Assembly (NCBI GenBank): GCA_045539515.1
Contig: JAZQFN010000044.1
Span: 10,315 to 74,314 of the forward strand
Reading direction: 5' to 3'
Length of the DNA stretch: 64,000 nt
Source: RGIG8748 sp045539515
GTDB taxonomy: Bacteria > Bacillota > Clostridia > UMGS1810
How positions within the stretch are numbered: the stretch's first letter is position 1; every line of letters starts with the position of its first letter. Shown here piece by piece: positions 8,723 through 16,956 of the stretch. Under the pieces are notes generated by a model that ran no database searches, had not been told where the DNA came from, and saw only the letters and a list, made by a program, of their open reading frames with translations. Both the position numbers and the translations under genes were made by a program.

Positions 8723-9283
8723 TCATTGTATTGGTAATTTTATGTTTTTCATCAGCTTCTGCTTTTCCTTGTAATCGGGGCAAACCAAGCTAAGCTCCCC
8801 ATAAAACTCCTTGGAATGGTTGGGTACGATTAAATGGGTAAACTCGTGGTAAACCACATATTCTATACATTCCTTTGGTGCATATACAAGGTTTGTGCTG
8901 AAGGTTATAATGCCCTTTGCGGTGCGGCAATTCCCCCAGCAGGATTTCATCTTACGGAATTTAATTTGAGGGCTTTTTATGCCTTTTTTCTCATAATACG
9001 GGTATACTCTTTGACATATGCCCAATACAAACTCCTTAAGCTTGGTTTCGTTAAAATAACACACAAAATCTTCTTTGGTATTTTCTTTTAGCCGCCTGAG
9101 TGCATTAAGTATAAATTCTTCCCTGGATAAGATAAAGCTGTCTATAACCCTATCGGGCACCAAGGGATTGGCTGAAACCAATATTCTGCCGTCACTTTTA
9201 ATGCGAAGGTTTATATTTTTAACATTTTTAATGGTCAGCTCGTATGTAATTGTGCTATTTTTTGCAACTAAAGTTTTAAGCAT
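8723..9283 (-). CDS. YgjP-family (DUF45) metallopeptidase-like protein
   Basis: The 186-residue protein has the DUF45 pattern: an N-terminal beta region (RIKSDGRILVSANPLVP), SCWGNCRTAKGIITFSTNLVYAP, and the zinc motif YHEFTHLIVPNHS (HExxH). The third ligand is expected in the PNHSKEFY segment. YgjP relatives are SprT/WLM-like zinc proteases of uncertain substrate. It sits between tag and the deformylase-like gene with gaps of 21 and 11 bases, so the three are cotranscribed. Confidence 0.88.
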   Translation of the reverse strand: MLKTLVAKNSTITYELTIKNVKNINLRIKSDGRILVSANPLVPDRVIDSFILSREEFILNALRRLKENTKEDFVCYFNETKLKEFVLGICQRVYPYYEKKGIKSPQIKFRKMKSCWGNCRTAKGIITFSTNLVYAPKECIEYVVYHEFTHLIVPNHSKEFYGELSLVCPDYKEKQKLMKNIKLPIQ

Positions 9284-9304
9284 TGTTTACTACCTTTATT
9301 AATA

Positions 9305-9850
9305 TTAAACCCACATACAATCTGATGAGTGTCCGTTTATAAAGCCTACAGCCTGAAGATAGGAATATATAATGGTGGAACCCACAAAGGTCATTCCGCG
9401 TTTTTTTAAGTCCTTGGAAATAGCATCGGAAAGAGGCGAAGTTGTCCTTGAGGTAAACTCTTCCTTTATAACTTTTCCGCCCGTAAAGGTGCATATATAA
9501 GCATAAAATGAACCGAATTCCCCTTGAATGGATTTAAAAATTTTGCTGTTGTTAATTGCAGAATTTATTTTAAGACGGTTACGGATTATGCCGGGATTAC
9601 TTAAAAGTTCCTGCTTTTTATCATCATCATAGGCGATAACTTTTTCTATGTCAAAGTTGTCAAAGGCTTTTAGGAAGCTTTCCCGTTTATTAAGAACACA
9701 TTCCCAGGAAAGACCTGCCTGAAAGCTCTCCAGTATAAGCATTTGATAAAGTTTATTATCGTCAGTCACAGGTCTGCCCCACTCTTCGTCGTGGTATTTA
9801 ATATATTTGGGATTTTGAAGATTAACCCACGAGCACCTACATTTTTGCAT
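9305..9850 (-). CDS. tag: DNA-3-methyladenine glycosylase I
   Basis: The full-length 181-residue protein matches Tag throughout. It removes 3-methyladenine from alkylated DNA (base excision repair). Zinc-site residues are present: the Cys near the start (KCRCSW), His in YHDEEWG, and the C-terminal HSSDC. LILESFQAGLSW carries the catalytic Glu. AAGGAAGG lies 7 bases before the ATG. It is the first gene of the tag/YgjP-like/deformylase-like operon, driven by the promoter at 9882-9910. Confidence 0.96.
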   Translation of the reverse strand: MQKCRCSWVNLQNPKYIKYHDEEWGRPVTDDNKLYQMLILESFQAGLSWECVLNKRESFLKAFDNFDIEKVIAYDDDKKQELLSNPGIIRNRLKINSAINNSKIFKSIQGEFGSFYAYICTFTGGKVIKEEFTSRTTSPLSDAISKDLKKRGMTFVGSTIIYSYLQAVGFINGHSSDCMWV

Positions 9851-9881
9851 TGTGATACCTTCCTTGTATTGTATATGAACT

Positions 9882-9910
9882 ATTATAATCTAAAACACAA
9901 AGTAAATCAA
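9882..9910 (-). promoter_or_regulatory. Promoter of the tag operon
   Basis: Minus-strand TTGATT (9905-9910) and TATAAT (9882-9887) with a 17-base spacer, about 30 bases before the tag start codon. Confidence 0.75.
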
Positions 9911-9996
9911 TATAAAGGTGACCACAAAAATGCAGAAACCCCGGTATATTTTCAAATCTGATTTTACTGTTAAACTAATAAAATGTTACCAACAGG

Positions 9997-10031
9997 AAAA
10001 TCCCCGAAGCCATTTGACTTCGGAGATTTTT
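9997..10031 (-). terminator. Terminator after the M23 gene
   Basis: An imperfect 12-base-pair stem (AAATCCCCGAAG with CTTCGGAGATTT) has an 8-base loop and T residues on both strands. It lies just beyond the stop of the M23 gene and isolates the BlaI operon from tag. Confidence 0.8.
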
Positions 10032-10055
10032 ATTAACCGAACCTGCAACTTTTTA

Positions 10056-11603
10056 TTATTCAATAAGTTCAGGGTCGTAATATTCGCCATTTATAAGCAC
10101 TTCAAAGTGCAGATGCGCTCCTGTTGATGTACCGGTCATACCAACCTTACCGATTACCTGACCTGCTGTAACACTTTCGCCTGTTTTTACCTTAATATCA
10201 TTTGTAAGGCTTGCATATACGGTTTGGATATTATCTCTTTCAACAATAACATAATAACCTTTTTCTTTATCATAACCTGTGTCCTTCACCGTTCCGTATA
10301 TGGCTGACATTACATCTGTGCCCTCCGGAGCCTTAATATCAACACCATTGTGTGCTTTAACCTCTCCGGTAATGGGATGAGTACGCGTTCCAAACCGATT
10401 TGAAACGTACACATCACCATTGCATGGCCAGATAAAGACTTGCGGTTTATAGAGCTCCGTCTTTTCATTATTTATGTTATCGCCGGTTGTCAATTCGTAT
10501 AAACTTTCCCAGTCAAGTCCAAAGTATCCCAAAAGTTGGGTATTATCACCGTTGCTGTAATCGTAATATTTATCTTTGCTTTTAAATACCGCACAAGAGT
10601 CCGTTGCTATTGTTACATAACCTTTTTGTCCGTTGCTTTTGGTAAAAATTATTTGTGCTTCAAACGGACAGGCTGTTCCGCCCATTTTAACAAGTGATGC
10701 CGAAGAAAACATTTTTTCGATTTCTTTATGTGCGTTATTAGCTGCAACGGGATATTTAACGCCCTTTATAAACAGTTCCGCGTTTATGATATCTGATATA
10801 TCCGATTGCTCAAATTCTTTAATATTTGTCTCGGAAGCCGTCTTTACATTGCCAAAAACATATCTTTGTGTTATTTTGTTATCTGTTTTATTGACAGTTA
10901 TAAGCTGAATATCCTTTACAAGCCCGTTTTCGGATGTTAAATAATATATATTATCCTCTCCGACTATGGCACCTGTGCTGTACCAGCCCACGGGATTTTG
11001 AACAGTTGTAAAGGTATCTGCCTTTTTTTCAAACAGTTCCGCATTTTCGGGTATGGGTGCTTTTTTAACAAAACCCGTATCCAGATAAACAACATAGGTA
11101 TCATAATCCTTAATTTCCTCTTCAGGACCCAAGGCAGAAAGATAAGCAAGTGTACCGTCCTTACTTATTTTGATATCAAGGACTTTGCTTCCCTGCTGAG
11201 CATATGCGATATTAAGCTTTTTAAGATTAATGGCAAAATCAAACTCGGAACTGAATTTCGGATCTTTCAGTGTTCCTTTGGTATGAATAATAAACAACCC
11301 TTCCCCATAATGAAAAACAAATTTACTCTCATCAGCATAATAAATATCAGCCATATCAGAACCTATGGGGCGATTGACAAAGGCATAAAATTCAGATTCG
11401 GACATGGAATAATCCTTAATGTCATTATTGAAATTTGTTGCAAATATTATGGTTACCAAAGCCATTGTAGCTAAAACAAAAGCAAAAACAAATAAAGCTA
11501 TCATTTTAGATATTCGTCCGTTGCGGGAGCGAATTTTCGAAAATCTGTTTTGAAGTTTCTTTCTGTCTGTGCTCATTTTTGTAGTGTATAAGTTTTCAAA
11601 CAC
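10056..11603 (-). CDS. Membrane-anchored M23 (LytM) domain protein, catalytic His replaced
   Basis: A cytoplasmic basic stretch precedes one membrane helix (about residues 33-56), a long extracellular region of no recognised family (60-390), and a C-terminal M23 domain (about 395-515). Zinc ligands are present: His418 and Asp422 in HNGVDI and His499 in HLHFE. The second catalytic His, normally in a Y-x-H-L motif, is replaced: the sequence is VYASL with Ser at about 465. A similar loss is known in SpoIIQ-type proteins, which are scaffolds rather than peptidases. The GTG start has AGGAGG 7 bases upstream, inside the end of the BlaR1 gene, giving tight coupling. It is the last gene of the BlaI operon. 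Confidence 0.85.
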   Translation of the reverse strand: MFENLYTTKMSTDRKKLQNRFSKIRSRNGRISKMIALFVFAFVLATMALVTIIFATNFNNDIKDYSMSESEFYAFVNRPIGSDMADIYYADESKFVFHYGEGLFIIHTKGTLKDPKFSSEFDFAINLKKLNIAYAQQGSKVLDIKISKDGTLAYLSALGPEEEIKDYDTYVVYLDTGFVKKAPIPENAELFEKKADTFTTVQNPVGWYSTGAIVGEDNIYYLTSENGLVKDIQLITVNKTDNKITQRYVFGNVKTASETNIKEFEQSDISDIINAELFIKGVKYPVAANNAHKEIEKMFSSASLVKMGGTACPFEAQIIFTKSNGQKGYVTIATDSCAVFKSKDKYYDYSNGDNTQLLGYFGLDWESLYELTTGDNINNEKTELYKPQVFIWPCNGDVYVSNRFGTRTHPITGEVKAHNGVDIKAPEGTDVMSAIYGTVKDTGYDKEKGYYVIVERDNIQTVYASLTNDIKVKTGESVTAGQVIGKVGMTGTSTGAHLHFEVLINGEYYDPELIE

Positions 11604-11605
11604 AT

Positions 11606-12442
11606 TTATCCCTCCTGTTCAACCATATCAAGAATTGTTTTCATATAGACCTTTTGTTCATCACCGGACATATTTTTTGTAACCGCCATATCGCAAGAAA
11701 TCTCGCAAGACTCGCTGATGTTGGCGCAAAGAACATAGGACAATGGATTAAACCAATGCACCGCATTTACAAAGAGCGAAAACCACTTTATAAGTAAATC
11801 TTTTCGCTTGTAATGAGTTAACTCGTGCAAAAGCACCAAACGCATATTATCTTTTGGAATGTCTTTGCAAGGTATATATATTACAGGAAATAAAACCCCT
11901 GCAAGCATGGGTGATTGTATATCCGGAAGCATCTTAATCTTGATATTTCTTTTGATATTTAATTCTTTTTTTACATCATTTAATAGTGAATTATCAGTTA
12001 TTGCAACAGCCTTTTTATGCTTATTGAAAATATAGATCCAATAGCCGATTAAAACAATAGCCAAATAAACACACATACCAACAAACCACACGTATGCAAA
12101 AATATTAAACAACTCAAAATGACTGTTTGCGGTAATGTCCGCTTCTTTGCTTTCAACAGGTTTTTTATTGAAAATAACAGTTTGTGGAGTTTCCTGCGAA
12201 TTTTGCGGAATATCTTGTTCAACACCCTTATTTCGCACAATAGCAGGTATCTTTTGAACTTCTTCTGTGGGAACCAGCTTATATGCAGGTATAATCATAG
12301 AGAATAAAACAAGTATCCAAACATAATATTGCCATTTGGCAGGAAATTTTTTAGAAGTAATGGGTTTTAACAAAAGCAACAAGGCTGTAATTCCGAAGCC
12401 AAAAACGCTTAATATCAGTACCGTTTTGAAAATTTCTAACAT
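11606..12442 (-). CDS. BlaR1-type M56 membrane metalloprotease without sensor domain
   Basis: Membrane helices lie at about 5-25, 37-55 and 113-138. The cytosolic zinc site is LLHELTHYKRKDLL with a downstream ESCEISCD acid, as in M56 proteases. At 278 residues it stops after the fourth helix region and lacks the C-terminal penicillin-binding sensor of true BlaR1. In the family, the protease inactivates BlaI when a signal is sensed. Here the signal may come from the partner M23-domain protein, which is encoded 2 bases downstream. It begins 4 bases after BlaI. Confidence 0.9.
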   Translation of the reverse strand: MLEIFKTVLILSVFGFGITALLLLLKPITSKKFPAKWQYYVWILVLFSMIIPAYKLVPTEEVQKIPAIVRNKGVEQDIPQNSQETPQTVIFNKKPVESKEADITANSHFELFNIFAYVWFVGMCVYLAIVLIGYWIYIFNKHKKAVAITDNSLLNDVKKELNIKRNIKIKMLPDIQSPMLAGVLFPVIYIPCKDIPKDNMRLVLLHELTHYKRKDLLIKWFSLFVNAVHWFNPLSYVLCANISESCEISCDMAVTKNMSGDEQKVYMKTILDMVEQEG

Positions 12443-12446
12443 AACA

Positions 12447-12818
12447 TCACTCCAAATCGAACATATTTTTTAATTCCGATATATCCTCTTTTGAAAGTTT
12501 ATTATTTTCACAAAGGGCTGCAACAAGATTTTTTGCAGAACCTTTATAGATTTTAGAAAGAAAATTTTCAGTTTCGGACAAATCATATTCTCTCTGTTTA
12601 AGTAAAGGATAATATAAATTGCTCTTACCTTTCTTAGCACAAGCAATAACCTCTTTTTTAAGAAGCCTTTGCAAAAAAGTAGAAACGGTTGAAGCTGTCC
12701 AGTCGTTACCGTCGAGTTCCCTTACCACATCTGCTACAGTCATTTGCTTTTCCGCTTTCCAGAGAATTTGCATAATCTGATATTCAGAGTCTGTAATTGT
12801 CTGCTTTACATTTGACAT
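12447..12818 (-). CDS. BlaI/MecI-family repressor
   Basis: The 123-residue winged-helix protein matches BlaI: TDSEYQIMQILWKAEKQMTVADVVREL, then the recognition region WTASTVSTFLQRLLKKE, then a dimerisation helix. BlaI binds as a dimer to paired operators and is cut by its BlaR1 partner. AGGAGG precedes the ATG. Two inverted copies of ACAATTGTAGCT(A/G)CAC lie over its own promoter at 12851-12899, so autoregulation of the whole three-gene operon is very likely. Confidence 0.95.
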   Translation of the reverse strand: MSNVKQTITDSEYQIMQILWKAEKQMTVADVVRELDGNDWTASTVSTFLQRLLKKEVIACAKKGKSNLYYPLLKQREYDLSETENFLSKIYKGSAKNLVAALCENNKLSKEDISELKNMFDLE

Positions 12819-12850
12819 TTTGTTGTCCTCCTTTTGTGTTTTTTATAATT

Positions 12851-12899
12851 ACAATTGTAGCTACACTCTAAATATAACACGTGCAGCTACAATTGTCAA
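12851..12899 (-). promoter_or_regulatory. BlaI operon promoter with paired operators
   Basis: On the minus strand TTGACA (12894-12899) and TATATT (12871-12876) are 17 bases apart. Inverted 16-base operator copies occupy 12881-12896 (spacer and -35 edge) and 12851-12866 (transcription start region). Each contains a TGTAGCTACA-like core (one copy TGTAGCTGCA), as expected for BlaI/MecI sites. Confidence 0.85.
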
Positions 12900-12917
12900 G
12901 ATAAAATATATAATAAA

Positions 12918-12941
12918 GAGTATAACCTTTCGGTTATACTC
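12918..12941 (-). terminator. Terminator after guaA
   Basis: A perfect 10-base-pair stem GAGTATAACC/GGTTATACTC has a GAAA tetraloop on the minus strand and is followed by TTTATTATATATTTTAT. It lies 47 bases past the guaA stop. Confidence 0.85.
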
Positions 12942-12988
12942 CTTAATTTTTTATAATCGTTTTAAAAACAAGTCACAAGTCCTTGATA

Positions 12989-13969
12989 TTATTCCCACTC
13001 AATTGTACCAATAGGCTTCGGAGTAAGGTCTAAGAGAACTCTGTTTATACCTTCAACTTCTGCTGTAATACGGTTGGTGATTTTGTGAAGAATATCGTAA
13101 GGAATTTCCTCAATAGTTGCAGTCATAGCGTCGGTGGTGTTGACTGCGCGGATAATTGCAGGCCATCCTTCGTAACGCTTGCCGTCTTTTACGCCAACAC
13201 TCTTCATATCGGGAACAGCGATGAAATACTGCCATACCTTATCTGCAAGACCGCAGATGTCGAATTCTTCTCTTAAAATTGCATCAGCTTCACGCAAAGC
13301 ATGGAGTCTATCACGGGTGATAGCACCAAGGCAACGAACACCAAGACCGGGTCCCGGGAAAGGCTGACGATATACCATTTCGTCGGGTAAACCGAGAGCA
13401 GAGCCTACCACTCTTACTTCGTCCTTGTAAAGAAGCTTAACAGGTTCAACAAGTTCCATTTCCATTTCTTCGGGAAGACCGCCAACATTGTGGTGAGCCT
13501 TTACACCGTCACTTTCGAGAATGTCGGGATAAATTGTACCTTGAGCCAGGAACTTAATATCTGTAAGCTTTGCGGCTTCTTCGTCAAATACTTTTATAAA
13601 TTCGCCGCCTATAATCTTTCTCTTCTTTTCGGGTTCAGCCACATCCTTCAAAAGATCTAAAAATCTGTCTGTAGCATCAATGTATATGAGGTTAGCGTCA
13701 AGACCTTTCTGGAATACTTCAATAACATTTTCGCTTTCACCTTTACGCATAAGTCCATGATTAACATGTACACAAACAAGCTGTTTACCAATGGCTTTAA
13801 TAAGAAGTGCCGCAACAACGGAGCTATCTACACCACCTGAGAGGGCTAAGAGAACCTTCTTGTCCCCTACCTGAGCGCGAACTTCGGCAATCTGTTCTTC
13901 AATAAATTTGTCTGCCAATTCTTTGGTAGTGATACGTGCCATGGAATCGGGTCTTACATTACTACTCAT
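12989..13969 (-). CDS. guaA: GMP synthase ATP-pyrophosphatase subunit, no glutaminase domain
   Basis: The enzyme makes GMP from XMP. The P-loop motif LALSGGVDSSVVAALL is near the N-terminus and the C-terminal dimerisation domain ends LTPKPIGTIEWE, both standard. RQPFPGPGLGVRCLG is the XMP/ATP site lid. The usual 190-residue class I glutamine amidotransferase domain is absent; the open frame extends only 12 residues further upstream and a promoter lies at 14019-14048. It is thus like the archaeal split GuaAb type. I use ATG 13969 because AAAGGAG lies 8 bases upstream. The glutaminase subunit is not in this window; use of free ammonia is possible. Confidence 0.95.
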   Translation of the reverse strand: MSSNVRPDSMARITTKELADKFIEEQIAEVRAQVGDKKVLLALSGGVDSSVVAALLIKAIGKQLVCVHVNHGLMRKGESENVIEVFQKGLDANLIYIDATDRFLDLLKDVAEPEKKRKIIGGEFIKVFDEEAAKLTDIKFLAQGTIYPDILESDGVKAHHNVGGLPEEMEMELVEPVKLLYKDEVRVVGSALGLPDEMVYRQPFPGPGLGVRCLGAITRDRLHALREADAILREEFDICGLADKVWQYFIAVPDMKSVGVKDGKRYEGWPAIIRAVNTTDAMTATIEEIPYDILHKITNRITAEVEGINRVLLDLTPKPIGTIEWE

Positions 13970-14018
13970 ATCCAAAACTCCTTTATATAAATATATTTTC
14001 AACAAAATTAATATAAAT

Positions 14019-14048
14019 ATTTTATCACAAAAAAATATTTTTTGTCAA
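14019..14048 (-). promoter_or_regulatory. Promoter of guaA
   Basis: Minus-strand TTGACA (14043-14048) and TAAAAT (14019-14024), spacer 18. Its position excludes a longer N-terminus for GuaA. Confidence 0.65.
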
Positions 14049-14119
14049 TAAATTTTCTTTTTGAAGAAATATCAAATGAAAATTTTTAAAAATATGTGTA
14101 ACTATGTGGTTTATTGAGG

Positions 14120-14148
14120 TTTACATTTGTGCAAAAAAATGTTATTAT
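14120..14148 (+). promoter_or_regulatory. Promoter of the YfcE-family gene
   Basis: TTTACA (14120-14125) and TATTAT (14143-14148) with a 17-base spacer, 60 bases before the start codon. A fragment of the dispersed repeat lies in the leader. Confidence 0.6.
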
Positions 14149-14155
14149 TACGAAA

Positions 14156-14188
14156 GGAAGGTTCTTCGGCTGAGCCTCAGAATGAAAT
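14156..14188. repeat. Fragment of dispersed TGTCATTC...GAATGACA element
   Basis: GGTTCTTCGGCTGAGCCTCA followed by GAATGA matches one arm of the palindromic elements at 45263, 51071 and 51562. It lies in the leader of the YfcE-family gene, just before its ribosome site. Confidence 0.55.
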
Positions 14189-14208
14189 TAACAGGAGGAA
14201 TAATATAT

Positions 14209-14751
14209 ATGAAATGGTTTATAGCTTCGGACATTCACGGAAGCGAATACTACTGCAATAAAATAGTAAACGCCTACAAAGAAGAAAAAGCGGACAAAAT
14301 GCTCCTTCTGGGCGATATTCTTTACCACGGTCCGCGAAACGACCTGCCGGAGGGTCACAACCCCAAGGGAGTAATTGAGCTTCTTAACACATTAAAAAAT
14401 GACATAATCTGTGTAAGGGGTAACTGTGAGGCAGAAGTTGACCAGATGGTACTTGAGTTCCCTGTTCTTGCTAACTATGCCATTATTTACGAAAAAGACA
14501 AAATGATATACGCCACCCACGGACATATATACAACGAAAATAATCTTCCGCCACTAAAGAATGGCGATGTACTCTTAAACGGTCACACCCACGTGGCAAA
14601 ATGTACAGACCACGGGGACTATGTGTATATGAACCCCGGCTCTGCATCCATACCCAAGGAAAACACCCACCACGGATATATGACAGTAGAAAACGGTGAA
14701 TTTCTATGGAAAGACTTTGACGGAAATGTTATAATGACATACAATATATAA
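14209..14751 (+). CDS. YfcE-family phosphodiesterase
   Basis: This 180-residue calcineurin-like phosphoesterase has all metal-site motifs: FIASDIHGS, LLLGDILYHGPRN, VRGNCEAEVD, THGH and NGHTH. E. coli YfcE cleaves phosphodiesters of artificial substrates; the natural one is unknown. The ATG at 14209 is chosen because AGGAGG lies 10 bases upstream; the frame is open further but the promoter lies at 14120. It stands alone and converges on the activase gene with a shared terminator. Confidence 0.93.
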   Translation: MKWFIASDIHGSEYYCNKIVNAYKEEKADKMLLLGDILYHGPRNDLPEGHNPKGVIELLNTLKNDIICVRGNCEAEVDQMVLEFPVLANYAIIYEKDKMIYATHGHIYNENNLPPLKNGDVLLNGHTHVAKCTDHGDYVYMNPGSASIPKENTHHGYMTVENGEFLWKDFDGNVIMTYNI

Positions 14752-14758
14752 AATACTA

Positions 14759-14795
14759 AAGGCGCAACCCTTACGGTTACGCCTTATATTTTTAT
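14759..14795 (+). terminator. Terminator between YfcE and activase genes
   Basis: AAGGCG-C-AACC pairs with GGTT-A-CGCCTT around a 5-base loop, followed by a T-rich tract (14785-14793) on the plus strand. Confidence 0.8.
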
Positions 14796-14797
14796 AA

Positions 14798-15763
14798 TTA
14801 TATGGATGAGCTCCACTTACCGCACTTATCTCCCCACATTGCCTTAACCTCGCCATCCACGAGAACCTTAACAACCTCGCAGGAGTTGGAGCAGCCTGTA
14901 CATTCAAAGCTCTTGGGAGTAAATTCAAGATCAAGGAAGTCAAAGCCCTTGAACTTGGAAGGAACGCCACTCTGCTCTACCTGATTTCTTGCCATAATAG
15001 CCATACCTATGGCACCCATTACATTGAAGTACTTAGGTATGATGATTTCATGACCAACCTGAGTTTCAAAAGCCTTTATAATGCCTTTGTTTGCGGCAAC
15101 ACCGCCCTGGAATACAAAGGGAGGCTCCAATACCTTACCTCTGCCAAGGTTATTTAAATAGTTACGTACAAGAGCATCGCAAAGACCTTTTATGATATCT
15201 GCTTTGGAATAGCCGTACTGCTGCTTTGCAATCATATCCGATTCGGCAAATACGGTACATCTGCCGGCAATTCTTACGTCATTTTCAGCCATAAGGGCAT
15301 GATCACCGAAGTCCTTGATGTCTACACCAAGACGCTCTGCCTGATGGTCGAGGAAAGAACCTGTACCTGCGGCACACACGGTATTCATAGAGAAGTCCGT
15401 AACAATACCGTCTTTAAGAACAATAATCTTACTGTCCTGACCGCCGATTTCAAATATTGTATGGGCATCGGGATGGAAGTGAATGGTAGCTGTGGCGTGA
15501 GCTGTGATTTCGTTCTTTACAACATCTGCACCTACCATAAGACCTATCATCTGTCTGCCGCTGCCGGTAACGCCGATTGCAGCAACTTCACAGTCCTTGC
15601 CTTCAAGGAACTTATTGAGTTCAGCCATACCCTCTTTTACGGAGTTAATGGGCTGACCCTTGGTTCTGATGTATCTGTCGAATATTACTTCGTAGTTTTC
15701 ATCAATTGCAATGACATTGGTACTGACTGAGCCGGTATCAATGCCGATATATATATTGCTCAT
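14798..15763 (-). CDS. 2-hydroxyacyl-CoA dehydratase activator-type ATPase
   Basis: This is a BadF/BadG/HgdC-type ASKHA ATPase. GIDTGSVSTNVIAID and FEIGGQDSKII are nucleotide-site loops. The two Cys that hold the shared [4Fe-4S] cluster are in NTVCAAGTGSFLD and AGRCTVFAESDM. Known members use ATP to drive an electron into a dehydratase or reductase. A C-terminal extension of about 55 residues has four further Cys (CTGCSNSC...GDKCGKW), which is absent from short HgdC proteins but present in large fused activase proteins. It is the third gene of a three-gene operon, 24 bases after the previous stop. Confidence 0.9.
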   Translation of the reverse strand: MSNIYIGIDTGSVSTNVIAIDENYEVIFDRYIRTKGQPINSVKEGMAELNKFLEGKDCEVAAIGVTGSGRQMIGLMVGADVVKNEITAHATATIHFHPDAHTIFEIGGQDSKIIVLKDGIVTDFSMNTVCAAGTGSFLDHQAERLGVDIKDFGDHALMAENDVRIAGRCTVFAESDMIAKQQYGYSKADIIKGLCDALVRNYLNNLGRGKVLEPPFVFQGGVAANKGIIKAFETQVGHEIIIPKYFNVMGAIGMAIMARNQVEQSGVPSKFKGFDFLDLEFTPKSFECTGCSNSCEVVKVLVDGEVKAMWGDKCGKWSSSI

Positions 15764-15787
15764 TTGTAATCTTCCTTTCGTGAATTA

Positions 15788-16918
15788 TCACACATTGGCA
15801 AAGTCTTTTGCCACACCGTCTTTATCTTTACTGAGTTTAGAACGCTTTCTTCCGGCACACAAATCCACAAAGGCTTCAAGCCTTGTCTGAGTGTTTGCCT
15901 CACCGTTCTGCTCGTCAATTGACATTGTAAGTATCGGAATATCAAACTGCTCGCTGAGTTTGTGGGACATATTTCTCGTTACAAGCTCAGGCAAACATCC
16001 GAACGGCATAAGATGAACTATACCATCGTAGCCTTCCTTGGCAAAATGCTCTATCCAACCGATGTTTCCAAGATGGTGACCGCCACAGTTGCAGGTAGTG
16101 TACTTTTTACCAGCCATATCCATATGATGATGCTCGTCATGTCTTAAAGGCTTGGGCCATACATTGTGGCTTATCCAGTCGGATATATACTGTGTGCTTG
16201 TAACCTCAACACCAAGTGCATTTAACCTTGACTCTATATTCATATTAGTAGCGCTGTCCATAACAACAAAGATTTCACCAACAATTCCGATTTTGAGCTT
16301 TTTGTTCTCTTCGGTAGTTCTTAAGGGTATTGAATTAAGCTTTTCCCATGCGATGGCATTTGCCTTCTTAAGCTGCTTCATTTTTGAAGTGTTGTAGAAC
16401 ATTTCGTTGATTTCTCTTAAAGCTTTGTCAAAGTCACCTTTATTAACCTCGTAGGCACGCTTAACCTTGATAAACTTCTCTATATCATCAAGAAGCTTTA
16501 TCATTTTAATTGCGTAACGGGCAAATCTTATGGCAGAAAAGATGTTTCTGCCGTTGCGGATACGGTTAATCTGCTTAATAAAGTATCCCGGTGCTTTAAA
16601 GAAGGAATCGAATATAACTATCTCCGTCTTGTAGCCAAGCTTTTTAAGTATTCTTCTGTGAATTTCGCAGTACATACCTGCACGGCAGGGACCGCTTCCG
16701 CCGGAGGAGATAATAATCTCGGCACCTTTTTCGCAGGCTTCTATGTATGTACCTGCCATAACCTTTGATGGGTAGCAGATAAACTCGGGGCTGTGAAGCA
16801 CGCCCAGGTCAAAGGTACGCTGGGTGGGTCTTTCGGGAACTATTGCTTCGTGACCGAAAAACTCAACTACTTTTCTGTATACTGTTGTCTGACCCATATT
16901 GGGGAAACTGACTTTCAT
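15788..16918 (-). CDS. 2-hydroxyacyl-CoA dehydratase-like / CoA activase component
   Basis: The protein matches the region of fused activase proteins that resembles the HgdA/HgdB dehydratase fold. Cys-containing loops are HSPEFICYPSKV, GGSGPCRAGMYCEIHRR, CNCGGHH and MPFGCLPE, suited to an iron-sulfur cluster. C-terminal LTMSIDEQNGEANTQTRLEAFVD is repeated almost identically in the upstream gene, so the two are related in fold. I use ATG 16918; the frame allows a GTG 4 codons earlier but AAAGG is better spaced for the ATG. It lies between the DUF2229-like and activator genes. The substrate is unknown. Confidence 0.82.
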   Translation of the reverse strand: MKVSFPNMGQTTVYRKVVEFFGHEAIVPERPTQRTFDLGVLHSPEFICYPSKVMAGTYIEACEKGAEIIISSGGSGPCRAGMYCEIHRRILKKLGYKTEIVIFDSFFKAPGYFIKQINRIRNGRNIFSAIRFARYAIKMIKLLDDIEKFIKVKRAYEVNKGDFDKALREINEMFYNTSKMKQLKKANAIAWEKLNSIPLRTTEENKKLKIGIVGEIFVVMDSATNMNIESRLNALGVEVTSTQYISDWISHNVWPKPLRHDEHHHMDMAGKKYTTCNCGGHHLGNIGWIEHFAKEGYDGIVHLMPFGCLPELVTRNMSHKLSEQFDIPILTMSIDEQNGEANTQTRLEAFVDLCAGRKRSKLSKDKDGVAKDFANV

Positions 16919-16956
16919 TTGTTTACACACCTTTCATTAAACAGTACTCTGTGTGT

